DNA from: Arsenicibacter rosenii
Lineage (GTDB): Bacteria; Bacteroidota; Bacteroidia; Cytophagales; Spirosomataceae
DNA: 64,000 nucleotides
Direction: 5' to 3'
NCBI RefSeq assembly: GCF_001870735.1
Contig: NZ_MORL01000007.1
Location: 248,001 to 312,000, forward strand
In this document: positions 16,943 to 25,537 of the stretch, one piece after another
How positions within the stretch are numbered: the stretch's first letter is position 1
How the letters are laid out: every line of letters starts with the position of its first letter
The notes under the pieces: generated by a model
What the model saw: the letters and a program-made list of their open reading frames with translations, nothing else
The model's database searches: none
Told to the model about the DNA's origin: nothing
Made by a program: the position numbers and the translations under genes

Positions 16943-18001
16943 TTAAATGCGGGTATTAACGGATGAATTCTGCGGGACGGGCTCAGTTTTGCGGGGCGCT
17001 TTCAGCATGACCAGTACAAAGCTGATACCGCCCAGAATCAGGACCGAAATGGTTTGCACAGCCCAGATAAACGTAGCCAGCAGGCCACCGTCTTTGCTGT
17101 CGAGGCCATAGAGCACGAGCACACTGCCAACCAGAATCTGGAATGAGCCGGTGCCGCCCGGGGTAGGAGTAGCCATCCCGATAGAGCCCACGACCAGAAA
17201 CGTCAGACCGGCCAGCAGACCAAGGTGGCTCGTCTGCGGAATAGCGAAGAACAGGATATACGACATCAGGTAGTACGAGGTCCAGATCAGTACCGTATGA
17301 AACAGGAACAGCCCGGGATTCTTCAGCTTCCGCACGCTCGTCAGCCCCTCAAGCAGGCCAATCGCAAATTTCTCAATCTTCTGATAAAACGGTTTCTGCC
17401 GCAGTACTTCCTTGTATTTCTGAAATAATACCCAGGCAACGATGGCCATTCCCAGCAGGCCACCGGCAAGGTAGAGCAGCACCGGCGAACTACCGGCAGA
17501 TTTGCTGCTGTTGCCACCTAATTTGGCCGAAAAAAAGTCGATAAAAAAGGTGCTGAGCCGCTCAAATTCAAGCAGGAAGGTGGCACCCAGCAGAAAAAGC
17601 AGCATCAGTACGTCGATGATGCGTTCGGCAACAACGGTGCCGAAGCTCACATTGACCGGTACATCCTCCAGCCGGTTGAGTGTACCACAACGGGTTACCT
17701 CGCCCAGACGCGGGACGAGCGTGTTGGCGAAATAGCCGGTCAGAACGGCCAGAAAAGCATTACTGCCCGTTGGTTTATAGCCTACCGGCTCCATCAGCAT
17801 TCGCCAGCGAAGGGCGCGGCTGTAATGGGCCACAATAGTAAGTGCACCCGAAAGCAGCACAACGCGGTAATCCGCCTGTTTGAACCGTTCGACAATCTCG
17901 TCGACGCGGATGCCGCTGTACGTGAAGAATAACCAGAGCAGGCCCGCTGCCAGGCCAAGTGAAATCAGAAGCTTCAGGATGCTTTTCAGATCAAATGTCA
18001 T
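16943..18001 (-). CDS. Lysylphosphatidylglycerol synthase TM-domain (UPF0104/PF03706) protein
   Basis: This 352-residue integral membrane protein has about eight transmembrane helices. The family pattern is seen in ALTIVAHYSRALRWRMLMEPVGYKP, AFLAVLTGYFANTLVPRLGEVTRCGTLNR and GTVVAERIIDVLMLLFLLG. The C-terminal part (STFLVV, GSIGMATPTPGGTGSFQILVG) is also typical. The soluble lysyltransferase domain of MprF is absent, so it is a flippase-like domain alone. It sits before rfaE2 (11-bp gap) and after panD; a panD-flippase-rfaE2 arrangement is, as far as I recall, common in Bacteroidota. Substrate unknown. Confidence 0.85.
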   Translation of the reverse strand: MTFDLKSILKLLISLGLAAGLLWLFFTYSGIRVDEIVERFKQADYRVVLLSGALTIVAHYSRALRWRMLMEPVGYKPTGSNAFLAVLTGYFANTLVPRLGEVTRCGTLNRLEDVPVNVSFGTVVAERIIDVLMLLFLLGATFLLEFERLSTFFIDFFSAKLGGNSSKSAGSSPVLLYLAGGLLGMAIVAWVLFQKYKEVLRQKPFYQKIEKFAIGLLEGLTSVRKLKNPGLFLFHTVLIWTSYYLMSYILFFAIPQTSHLGLLAGLTFLVVGSIGMATPTPGGTGSFQILVGSVLVLYGLDSKDGGLLATFIWAVQTISVLILGGISFVLVMLKAPRKTEPVPQNSSVNTRI

Positions 18002-18147
18002 AAGATAATGGGGCTTCAGCCCGTCGGATAAACAAAGAGGATAAACGGTGAACGATGTCAGGACAAGAAAAAGCCAAACCCCGTCGCAAAGTAACAGGGT
18101 TTGGCCAAAACTGTCGCGTTACTATTTCTGAGCGGAATGTATCGCAA

Positions 18148-18501
18148 CTATCCTTTCACCAGCCGGTTATTTTCGTCGGGGAAAATAACGGTTGGTTTGT
18201 GCGTTCCGGCTTCTTCCGGCGTCATCAGGCCATAGGCGATGATAATGACGATATCGCCGACCTGAGCCCGGCGCGCGGCAGCGCCGTTGAGGCAGATAAT
18301 TCCCGAACCCCGTTCACCTTTAATAACATAGGTAATCAGCCGTTCGCCGTTGTTGTTATTGACGATATGAACCTGTTCATTTTCCAGGAGTCCGGCAGCG
18401 TCCATTAAGTCTTCGTCGATGGTAATACTTCCGACATAATTCAACTCTGCCTGTGTGACCTTAACCCGGTGAATTTTTGATTTCAGTACGTTAAGAAACA
18501 T
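18148..18501 (-). CDS. panD: Aspartate 1-decarboxylase proenzyme
   Basis: This 117-residue protein is the pyruvoyl-dependent enzyme that makes beta-alanine for pantothenate. The self-cleavage site is visible as Y22-V-G24-S25, with cleavage between Gly24 and Ser25 to form the pyruvoyl group. [49 protein letters not shown] and [11 protein letters not shown] match the family. Normal length for the enzyme. Between it and panC lies a DUF433/DUF5615 toxin-antitoxin pair, so the expected panC-panD pairing is interrupted. Confidence 0.95.
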   Translation of the reverse strand: MFLNVLKSKIHRVKVTQAELNYVGSITIDEDLMDAAGLLENEQVHIVNNNNGERLITYVIKGERGSGIICLNGAAARRAQVGDIVIIIAYGLMTPEEAGTHKPTVIFPDENNRLVKG

Positions 18502-18606
18502 GATTTGTGGTAGTTGGCGCGCAAAGGTAATGTAAAATCAGGCGCTCACCTGCATGTCGTCAGAACAGAAAACCAGGTCCTGCGGGTTCCATTGCTGATC
18601 CGGTAG

Positions 18607-18947
18607 TTAAAACCAGACTTTTAACATATGATGATTTAACTCAATGACGTTTGATTCCTCAAGATGGTTGATCAGCTGTTGTAACGAGGAGATCCAGCAA
18701 AGCACGATTTCTAAGGTTTCCTGTTGTCAGATAAATGAGTTTATAAGGTTGATTTTTGACGATGTAGGTGTTGAGAAAATCAGGATCTTTGGTAATAACC
18801 ATTCGTTTTTCCTGCATACTTAAAGATAAAACTGTCAGAAATCTGATTGCCAGTACTAAGTGAACTCACATGAATGGCATCATACCCCTTTGACTGAAGC
18901 CACTCTGCCAACAAAAACGGCAGTTGTTCATCAATGATAAACTTCAT
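18607..18947 (-). pseudogene. DUF5615 toxin-like (PIN-type nuclease) gene with two frameshifts
   Basis: On the minus strand the ATG at 18947 overlaps the antitoxin stop in an ATGA. The first frame reads MKFIIDEQLPFLLAEWLQSK with GYDAIHVSS following, the classic DUF5615 start. It then stops after a lesion near 18828-18831. The +1 frame continues MQEKRMVITKDPDF and KLIYLTTGN, which are conserved DUF5615 motifs. A second lesion near 18694-18700 moves the end into a third frame (ISSLQQLINHLEE) that stops at 18607. Removing one T from the TTTT run, and one G in the second site, would restore a roughly 112-residue protein. It could be a real decayed toxin or two sequencing errors. Confidence 0.75.
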
Positions 18948-19165
18948 GCGGCTAGTGGTAATGACCTGAAATGCACTAAACGAACGGCAAATTCAAGACA
19001 AGCCTTAATATCCTCAGATTCCAGATTGGGATAATCATCCATAAGCTCTTCCCATGTTGCACCCCCTGCAAGAAGTTCCAGAATTGTGCTAACTAAAAGT
19101 CTCGAACCACGGATGGTGGGTTTACCATGGCAAACATCCGGCTCAATGGTAATTCGCGGATTCAT
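18944..19165 (-). CDS. DUF433 antitoxin
   Basis: This 73-residue protein fits the DUF433 (VapB-like) antitoxin family: RITIEPDVCHGKPTIRGSRLLVSTILELLAGGATWEELMDDYPNLESEDIKACLEFA. The CHGKPTIRGSR segment is the diagnostic sequence. Its TGA at 18944-18946 overlaps the toxin ATG in ATGA, the usual layout of these pairs. It is on the same strand as panC, 19 bp downstream of panC, so it may be read through from it. It is intact although the partner toxin is broken. Confidence 0.88.
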   Translation of the reverse strand: MNPRITIEPDVCHGKPTIRGSRLLVSTILELLAGGATWEELMDDYPNLESEDIKACLEFAVRLVHFRSLPLAA

Positions 19166-19184
19166 ACTGGTAGACAGTTTAAAA

Positions 19185-20027
19185 TCAGAACACTAAATTA
19201 TCAATTAACCGGACTTTACCCAGATGTGCGGCAATACAGATGGCCGTCTGACCGGGTGCCTGCATTTCCGGAACCGGTTGCAGGGTGTCTGCATTGGCTA
19301 CGTCAACATATTCCAGGGTAAAGCCGGGGCGCTGACTGAAAAAGCCGGTAACCGATGCCTTGGCAAGGCTCGGACTCTGGCCTTCGGCCATTAGTTCGTG
19401 GGCCATGGTGAGGGCTTCGTAAAGGGCCGGTGCGGCGGCGCGGTCTTCGGGCGACAGCAGCCGGTTCCGCGATGACATCGCCAGACCGTCGGGCTCACGA
19501 ACCGTGTCGCACCGGATCAGTTCAACCGGAAAGCTCAGATCGCGGATCAGCCGGCGGATTACGGCTACCTGCTGAAGGTCCTTTTGGCCAAAATAAGCTT
19601 TATCCGGCTGGATCAGATTAAATAGTTTGGCGACAACAATGCCGACGCCGTTGAAGTGGCCGGGTCGGAAAGCACCTTCCATGACGGTTTCCAGTTCGCC
19701 GAAATTAATCCTGAGCCGGGCCGGTTCGCTGTACATTTCCTGAGCCGAAGGAGCAAAGACGAGGTCACAGCCTGCCTTTTCCAGCATCTGCTGATCCGCT
19801 TCCAGAGTCCGCGGATAGCGGGCCAGATCATCAGGGTTATTGAATTGAATAGGGTTCACAAAAACGCTGCAAACGACAAGATCGCATTCGCGGCGGGCGC
19901 GTTCAACCAGGGCAATATGACCTTCGTGCAACGCCCCCATCGTCGGGATGAGGCCAATACGCTGTCCGGCTGCCTGCGCCGCGCGTATTTGCTGCCTGAG
20001 ATCGTATACAGTCTGAACTGTGAGCAT
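19185..20027 (-). CDS. panC: Pantothenate synthetase
   Basis: This 280-residue enzyme ligates pantoate and beta-alanine with ATP. The HIGH-like nucleotide motif is in GLIPTMGALHEGHIALVERA; VSVFVNPIQFNNPDDLARYPRTLEAD, HFNGVGIVVAKLFNLIQPDKAYFGQKDLQQ (catalytic lysine/glutamine region) and PDGLAMSSRNRLLSPE match the family. Length is normal. It is divergent from the GT5-like gene and sits upstream of the DUF433/DUF5615 pair and panD, giving the order panC, antitoxin, broken toxin, panD. Confidence 0.96.
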   Translation of the reverse strand: MLTVQTVYDLRQQIRAAQAAGQRIGLIPTMGALHEGHIALVERARRECDLVVCSVFVNPIQFNNPDDLARYPRTLEADQQMLEKAGCDLVFAPSAQEMYSEPARLRINFGELETVMEGAFRPGHFNGVGIVVAKLFNLIQPDKAYFGQKDLQQVAVIRRLIRDLSFPVELIRCDTVREPDGLAMSSRNRLLSPEDRAAAPALYEALTMAHELMAEGQSPSLAKASVTGFFSQRPGFTLEYVDVANADTLQPVPEMQAPGQTAICIAAHLGKVRLIDNLVF

Positions 20028-20132
20028 GTTGTCAAGTGTAAGTTCCGGGCCAAAGGTCGGGACAACATTCTCGTTTTACAAACCATATGAACGAAATCAC
20101 GCAGGTCGGGCAATCTTTTTGCACATTTCTTA

Positions 20133-20163
20133 TTGAAATACGAGAAAAAATTGTATAATTTTG
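20133..20163 (+). promoter_or_regulatory. Bacteroidota promoter of the GT5-like gene
   Basis: TTG at 20133-20135 and TAATTTTG at 20156-20163 are spaced by 20 nt, matching the TTG-N19/20-TAnnTTTG consensus. The ATG at 20210 lies 46 nt downstream. Confidence 0.65.
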
Positions 20164-20209
20164 CAAGTTTTTTAGGTCAAGCGTTTGGACTTTTTCCCTC
20201 CCATTGTCT

Positions 20210-21022
20210 ATGAGCAAACTTCGTATTTTGTACGTTGCCAGTGAAATTTATCCTTTTTTGAAGACATCAGAAGTCGCAGACTTTGTGCGAAAGTTACCCC
20301 AGGCCATGCAGGAGCGAGGAATGGAAATCCGGATTCTGGTGCCTCGTTTCGGGCTTATCAACGAACGCAAGAACCGGTTACACGAAGTCGTACGCTTATC
20401 GGGTATTAATATTTCGGTTGGTGACGAGGAAAAACCACTGATTATCAAGGTGGCATCTATTCCGAGCGCCAAATTACAAGTTTATTTCATTGACAACGAA
20501 GACTATTTCCAGCGGAAGTACGTTTTCTTTGACAAAGAAGATCGTTTCTATGCAGATAACGATGAGCGGGCCATTTTCTTCTGTAAAGGGGCATTGGAAA
20601 CCGTAAAAAAATTAGGCTGGTCTCCTGATATCGTCCATTGTAATGACTGGATGACGGCACTGATTCCGTTATATCTGAAAACCACATATAAAAACGATCC
20701 GATGTTTAAGGACACCAAGTCGGTGTTCACCATTTATAACAACAGCTTCGATCACCGGTTCAATCAGGATGAGCTTATCGAAAAAGCCAAAATGATGGAT
20801 ATTGATGACGAAATGCTGGCTCATCTGAAATCTGCTGATTTCGAGGGCTTTGTCCGTTTGGGTGCCACCTATGCGGATGCCGTTGTTAAGGCAGAAGATG
20901 AAGTAAGTGAAAGTTTGATTGCTATCCTCAATGACATTCCCAAAAATAAACTCGGTCGTACAGAAGATGACGCAGATGTTGCCAGCCGGTACTACAACCT
21001 CTACACGCAGCTTGCTGGCTAA
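20210..21022 (+). CDS. Stand-alone starch/glycogen synthase N-terminal (GT5) domain protein
   Basis: This 270-residue protein aligns with the N-terminal catalytic half of glycogen synthase: LRILYVASEIYPFLKTSEVADFVRKLP at the start, DIVHCNDWMTALIPLYLKTTY and KSVFTIYNNSFDH later. The GT-B C-terminal half that binds ADP-glucose is absent; full GlgA proteins are about 480 residues. The ADP-glucose loop KTGGL of GlgA is replaced by K-T-S-E-V (Lys18 kept, the two glycines lost). It is therefore unlikely to be a glycogen synthase. ATG at 20210 is chosen over the TTG at 20204. Its 3' end overlaps the DUF4270 gene by 56 bp. In Bacteroidota this protein is, from memory, usually next to panC and DUF4270. 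Confidence 0.8.
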   Translation: MSKLRILYVASEIYPFLKTSEVADFVRKLPQAMQERGMEIRILVPRFGLINERKNRLHEVVRLSGINISVGDEEKPLIIKVASIPSAKLQVYFIDNEDYFQRKYVFFDKEDRFYADNDERAIFFCKGALETVKKLGWSPDIVHCNDWMTALIPLYLKTTYKNDPMFKDTKSVFTIYNNSFDHRFNQDELIEKAKMMDIDDEMLAHLKSADFEGFVRLGATYADAVVKAEDEVSESLIAILNDIPKNKLGRTEDDADVASRYYNLYTQLAG

Positions 21023-22403
21023 AGCCACACTGTTTGCAGGAAGTATCGTGGCGCTGGCTGCCTGCCAGGAACCGAAAGAAATTGGTTTAGATCCCACCTC
21101 ACCGGTAGGGGTTTTTTATACCGATACGCTAACGATTAACCGCTCAACGATTCTTTTCGACTCAGTCCGGACCAATAAGGCTGCTTCGTTGCTGGTTGGC
21201 CGTTATACAGATCCTGTTTTCGGACCGGTAACAGCAAGTGCCTTTACCCAGCTGTCGCTGGGTAGTCAGTTTATTGTTCAGGACTCCCTCAAAGTGGATA
21301 TCCCTGCAGGACAGATTGTTCACGACTCCACATTTCTGTATCTGCAATATACCTATGCCCCGGTCTATGGCGGGGATACGTTACAGACGCATGAAGTTTC
21401 AGTACATCGTTTAACGGAAGATATATCGCGTACAAAAAACTACAACTATACGTCTTCGATTGCCTACAGTCCGCAGCCGCTTGGCAAATTAGCGTTTAAA
21501 CCAACGCCGGTAACCAGCGCATACGTCAAGATTCCGATGGATGCGGCTTTTGGCAAAGAGATTGTGGCTGTCGCCAATAAAGACGCTGGTAAGGCCGATA
21601 GTATTTTCCAGCAATCGGTGAAAGGACTTGCGCTGATTCCGGGGGCGAATAACCCGTCGGTGCTGGCGTTTAACCCTATGGGGACATCAGGCGCTTACAC
21701 ATCCGTTTTACAGGTTTACTATCATATTCAGGGAAAAACCACGGCATTGAGTCAGACGCTGATGGTTAGTATGGCTCAGGGCCGGTTTAACCGTATTGTG
21801 CCAACCCGTGCCGGTACCTTGCTTTCGACTCTGAAAGCCGGACAGGCAACGTCTTCTGTGGAAACGAAAGGACAGACCTTTGTACAGCCCGGGACAGGCG
21901 TAACGACAAAAATTGAGATTCCGGGCCTTTCCGATCTCAAAAAACGCCGTGTTGCCATCAACCGTGCTGACCTGGTGATTACACCGGTAGCTGCCCCAAG
22001 TACACAACTAAATCTGCCGCCTTACCTGGCGCTGGCCGAGGTAAATGCGCAGAATCAATTACTGCGATACCAGACTACGGACTTCGTTCAGTTTGTTCCG
22101 GTTGCAACGTCTGTCTTTAACCGTACAGCTTCGTCCTGGTACTATCCGCAGGTGAGTGGCTATAACACCCGCAATAAATCATATACGTTTGACATGACCG
22201 GCTATTTTCAGACGATTATGTCGGGCTTGACACCCAATAACGGGCTGCTGCTGATGACACCAAGCACGGGCAATCTGGTCGATGTCAGTACCGGTGTTGC
22301 CTCTAACCTGGCCCCTTATTACCTGAACGACCGCCTGTGGCGGATGATCCTTGATGGGAAGGCGAGCGTAAAAGTGATCGTGTTCTATACCAATACGCTA
22401 TAA
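20967..22403 (+). CDS. DUF4270 domain outer-membrane lipoprotein
   Basis: About 478 residues. The chosen start, ATG at 20967, gives a lipoprotein signal with lipobox LAAC (Cys33) preceded by a hydrophobic run; the frame also contains upstream ATGs from 20919, inside the GT5-like gene. The mature part begins QEPKEIGLDPTSPVGVFYTDTLTINRSTILFDSV, which is the DUF4270 signature. A long beta-rich region with repeated short strands follows. It is translationally coupled to the GT5-like gene by overlap. DUF4270 is of unknown function; its localisation is probably the outer membrane. Confidence 0.85.
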   Translation: MTQMLPAGTTTSTRSLLAKATLFAGSIVALAACQEPKEIGLDPTSPVGVFYTDTLTINRSTILFDSVRTNKAASLLVGRYTDPVFGPVTASAFTQLSLGSQFIVQDSLKVDIPAGQIVHDSTFLYLQYTYAPVYGGDTLQTHEVSVHRLTEDISRTKNYNYTSSIAYSPQPLGKLAFKPTPVTSAYVKIPMDAAFGKEIVAVANKDAGKADSIFQQSVKGLALIPGANNPSVLAFNPMGTSGAYTSVLQVYYHIQGKTTALSQTLMVSMAQGRFNRIVPTRAGTLLSTLKAGQATSSVETKGQTFVQPGTGVTTKIEIPGLSDLKKRRVAINRADLVITPVAAPSTQLNLPPYLALAEVNAQNQLLRYQTTDFVQFVPVATSVFNRTASSWYYPQVSGYNTRNKSYTFDMTGYFQTIMSGLTPNNGLLLMTPSTGNLVDVSTGVASNLAPYYLNDRLWRMILDGKASVKVIVFYTNTL

Positions 22404-22424
22404 GACAATTCTAATAGACTGAGC

Positions 22425-22454
22425 GCCCGGTATTCTCTTCGGAGGGTACCGGGC
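22425..22454 (+). terminator. Terminator after the DUF4270 gene
   Basis: Arms GCCCGGTA and TACCGGGC (8 bp) have a 14-nt loop and are followed by TTATATTTT. Confidence 0.7.
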
Positions 22455-22540
22455 TTATATTTTCCGGTCAAAATAGTACATCTTTTAGGCCATTTCACGG
22501 GATTGCTGTTATTTTACAGCGTCTACTTAACAAGAAAATC

Positions 22541-24379
22541 ATGTGTGGAATTGTTGCCTATGTCGGACCGCGTGAAGCGTGTCCGCTTGTGCTTAAAGGA
22601 TTAAAGCGGCTGGAATACCGGGGCTACGACAGTGCCGGTGTGGCCTTGCTGAATGGGGAAGGCCTGAAGGTTTACAAGAAAAAGGGAAAAGTCGCTGACC
22701 TCGAACAGGAGCTGGCCGGGAAAGATCTGCACGCCACCATCGGCATGGGGCATACACGCTGGGCGACCCATGGCGAGCCGAATGATGTCAATGCGCACCC
22801 GCACTACTCATTTCACCGCGGGTTGGCTATCATTCACAACGGCATTATCGAAAACTACGCGGCTATTAAGAAAAGCCTGATCAAAAAGGGGCGGGAGTTT
22901 CGTTCGGAGACCGATTCAGAGGTCCTGATTCAGTTTATCGAAGACATTCAGGAAAACGCGGCCTGCTCGCTGGAAGAAGCCGTTCGGCTGGCACTTCAGG
23001 AAGTGGTGGGCGCATACGCAATTGTCGTGATGTCGGAGAATGATCCGACGCAGCTGATTGCGGCCCGTAAAGGGAGTCCGCTGGTGATCGGAGTCGGCGA
23101 AAATGAGTTTTTCTTCGCGTCGGATGCCACGCCGATCATCGAGTACACGAAAGAAGTTGTGTATCTGAACGATTATGAGATTGCCATTGTACGCAACGGA
23201 GCGTTGACAATCCTGACGCTGGACAATACGCAGACAGTCCCTTATGTGCAAACAGTTGAGCTTGAACTGGCGGCCATCGAAAAAGGCGGTTTCGACCACT
23301 TCATGCTGAAGGAGATTTTTGAGCAACCTCGTTCGATTGCTGACAGCATGCGGGGACGTGTACAGGCGGCAGAAGGTTATCTGCAACTTGGCGGTCTGCG
23401 CGATTATATGGATCAGCTGGCTAATTCACAGCGTATTGTGATTATCGGTTGCGGTACGTCATGGCATGCCGGCCTCGTGGCTGAATACATTTTTGAAGAA
23501 CTGGCCCGCATTCCGGTGGAGGTAGAGTATGCTTCTGAATTCCGTTACCGGAACCCGATTATTAAGGAGCGGGATGTGGTGATTGCTATTTCCCAATCGG
23601 GCGAAACCGCCGATACCCTGGCGGCGATTGAACTGGCAAAGGCCAAAGGAGCGACCATTTTCGGGGTTTGTAATGTAGTTGGTTCGTCGATTGCGCGGGC
23701 AACGCATGCCGGTGCCTATACGCACGCCGGGCCGGAGATCGGTGTGGCCAGTACCAAAGCCTTTACGGCACAGGTAACGGTTCTGACACTAATGGCCTTA
23801 GCCGCTGCTGAACGCAAAGGAACCATCTCGAATAGTCTTTTGCGGCAGTTACTGGCCGAAATGGACAGTATTCCGGCGAAAGTGGAGAAAGTACTGGAAA
23901 GTGCGGCGAAGATCCGTGAGATTGCCCAGATCTTTACCTACGCCCGTAACTTCATTTACCTTGGCCGGGGCATGAACTTTCCGGTGGCGCTGGAGGGAGC
24001 CCTCAAGCTGAAAGAAATCTCGTATATCCATGCGGAGGGCTATCCGGCGGCAGAAATGAAGCACGGCCCGATTGCCTTGATCGACGAAGATATGCCGGTG
24101 GTGGTGATTGCGACTAAAGACAGTTCCTACGAGAAGGTTGTCTCAAACATTCAGGAGGTGAAGGCGCGGAAGGGCCGCGTCATTGCCATTACCACAGAAG
24201 GGGATAAACACCTGCCGGACATGGTCGATTTTGTCATTGAGATTCCGAAAGTGCATGAGGTACTGTTGCCGCTGATATCGGTTATTCCGTTGCAGATCCT
24301 GGCCTATGACATTGCCGTGATGCGGGGCCGGAACGTAGATCAGCCACGAAATCTGGCCAAATCGGTTACGGTAGAATAA
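22541..24379 (+). CDS. glmS: Glutamine-fructose-6-phosphate transaminase (isomerising)
   Basis: This 612-residue enzyme makes glucosamine-6-phosphate from fructose-6-phosphate and glutamine, the first step to UDP-GlcNAc for peptidoglycan and LPS. Cys2 after Met1 (MCGIVAYVG) is the N-terminal nucleophile of the glutaminase domain. GMGHTRWATHG, SDATPI, and the two SIS domains (IGCGTSWHAG; AISQSGETADTLAA; ASTKAFTAQ; RGMNFPVALEGALKLKEISYIHAEGYPAAEMKHGPIAL) are complete, and the C-terminus NLAKSVTVE is canonical. It is a normal-length, intact gene on its own transcript. Confidence 0.98.
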   Translation: MCGIVAYVGPREACPLVLKGLKRLEYRGYDSAGVALLNGEGLKVYKKKGKVADLEQELAGKDLHATIGMGHTRWATHGEPNDVNAHPHYSFHRGLAIIHNGIIENYAAIKKSLIKKGREFRSETDSEVLIQFIEDIQENAACSLEEAVRLALQEVVGAYAIVVMSENDPTQLIAARKGSPLVIGVGENEFFFASDATPIIEYTKEVVYLNDYEIAIVRNGALTILTLDNTQTVPYVQTVELELAAIEKGGFDHFMLKEIFEQPRSIADSMRGRVQAAEGYLQLGGLRDYMDQLANSQRIVIIGCGTSWHAGLVAEYIFEELARIPVEVEYASEFRYRNPIIKERDVVIAISQSGETADTLAAIELAKAKGATIFGVCNVVGSSIARATHAGAYTHAGPEIGVASTKAFTAQVTVLTLMALAAAERKGTISNSLLRQLLAEMDSIPAKVEKVLESAAKIREIAQIFTYARNFIYLGRGMNFPVALEGALKLKEISYIHAEGYPAAEMKHGPIALIDEDMPVVVIATKDSSYEKVVSNIQEVKARKGRVIAITTEGDKHLPDMVDFVIEIPKVHEVLLPLISVIPLQILAYDIAVMRGRNVDQPRNLAKSVTVE

Positions 24380-24388
24380 TCCGGTTGG

Positions 24389-24426
24389 CAACCGTAGCGA
24401 TACGACATGCCCTATCGCTACGGTTG
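24389..24426. terminator. Terminator-like hairpin between glmS and oxyR
   Basis: Perfect 14-bp arms CAACCGTAGCGATA and TATCGCTACGGTTG surround a 10-nt loop. There is only a weak T-run, so efficiency is uncertain. It lies between two convergent genes. Confidence 0.65.
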
Positions 24427-24433
24427 AACCCCG

Positions 24434-25375
24434 TTATTTAATCGAGACTATGTGATTCCGTTTCGGCGTTAGCAGCTCGCGGGGCACGTGGGCAATGATT
24501 TCACGTTGCAGGGCATCAATCAGTTTGCGTTTCAGGAACCGGCGATGCACGACCAGACTAACCTCCCGAACCGGTTGAGGGTCCAGAAAGGGGCGTAACC
24601 GGTTTTTACGGATCGGGTCAAGATCCAGGGTTGCCAGGTAAGGGAGAAGCGTGAAACCGTCTTGTTTATCAATGAGTTTGATGAGGGTTTCAAGTGAACC
24701 GGTCTCGTAATGCAGCGAATGGGCATGGGCATTCGACAGCCGCTCAGTGCTACACAGGTTAATGACCTGATCACGGAAACAATGTCCCTCGGTCAGGAGC
24801 CAGAGCCCTTCGTTGTTCAGATCGCTGTCATGGAGTACTTCTTTTCCGGCAAGCGGGTGATTATCCGAGGCATAGACAACAAACGGTTCATGAAAAAGCG
24901 GTTGTTCATAAAGCCCCGATTCGTGTAACGGCGTTACAACAAGGCCGACATCCAGTAAACCGTTCCGCAGGCGTTCCAGAATTTGCTCCGTAGTAAGCTC
25001 CTGAATCTGAACCGTAACGGCCGGTCGTTTTTCGATAAAACTACCAATAAAGTAAGGGAGGAGGTAAGGAGCCAGTGTAGGAATAATTCCTAGTTTTAGC
25101 TCACCGCTCAGATCATTGTTGGCATCCCGGACAATTTCCGGAATACGACGCGCCGCCTGGATCACTTCGCGGGCCTGGGCAAGAATTAACTGACCGGTTT
25201 CGGTCGGTACGACGGGTTGTTTGGAGCGGTCAAAAATAAGGATACCCAGTTCATCTTCAAGCTTCTGGATTTGCATGCTTAAGGTGGGCTGGGTAACATG
25301 GCACGTTTCCGCAGCAGCAGAAAAGTGGCGATACGTGTCTACGGCAATAATGTACTCAAGCTGTGTAAGAGTCAT
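24434..25375 (-). CDS. oxyR: OxyR-type peroxide-sensing LysR regulator
   Basis: This 313-residue LysR regulator has the N-terminal HTH (TQLEYIIAVDTYRHFSAAAETCHVTQPTLSMQIQKLEDELG). The effector domain contains LLTEGHCFRDQVINLCS with Cys199 and Cys208, the exact positions and spacing of the two redox cysteines in E. coli OxyR. Nearby are AhpC and AhpD-like genes (3-4 kb away), as in several other bacteria where OxyR controls them. OxyR acts as an activator in oxidised form. The gene is monocistronic; the next gene on the other side starts 163 bp away. Confidence 0.92.
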   Translation of the reverse strand: MTLTQLEYIIAVDTYRHFSAAAETCHVTQPTLSMQIQKLEDELGILIFDRSKQPVVPTETGQLILAQAREVIQAARRIPEIVRDANNDLSGELKLGIIPTLAPYLLPYFIGSFIEKRPAVTVQIQELTTEQILERLRNGLLDVGLVVTPLHESGLYEQPLFHEPFVVYASDNHPLAGKEVLHDSDLNNEGLWLLTEGHCFRDQVINLCSTERLSNAHAHSLHYETGSLETLIKLIDKQDGFTLLPYLATLDLDPIRKNRLRPFLDPQPVREVSLVVHRRFLKRKLIDALQREIIAHVPRELLTPKRNHIVSIK

Positions 25376-25537
25376 ACGAATGGCCCGGCAGCGGGGTCGT
25401 TCCTGCGGACAAGTTTTTGAAAAAGGGTGCGAAAAAAGAAAAAAATTCTTTACCTGCTTTAGTTAATGTTACAAAATAACCGATAAAGGCAAAACAAAGT
25501 GCCGTATTTGTTAATTTTAAAAGAAAAACTTCGTTCC

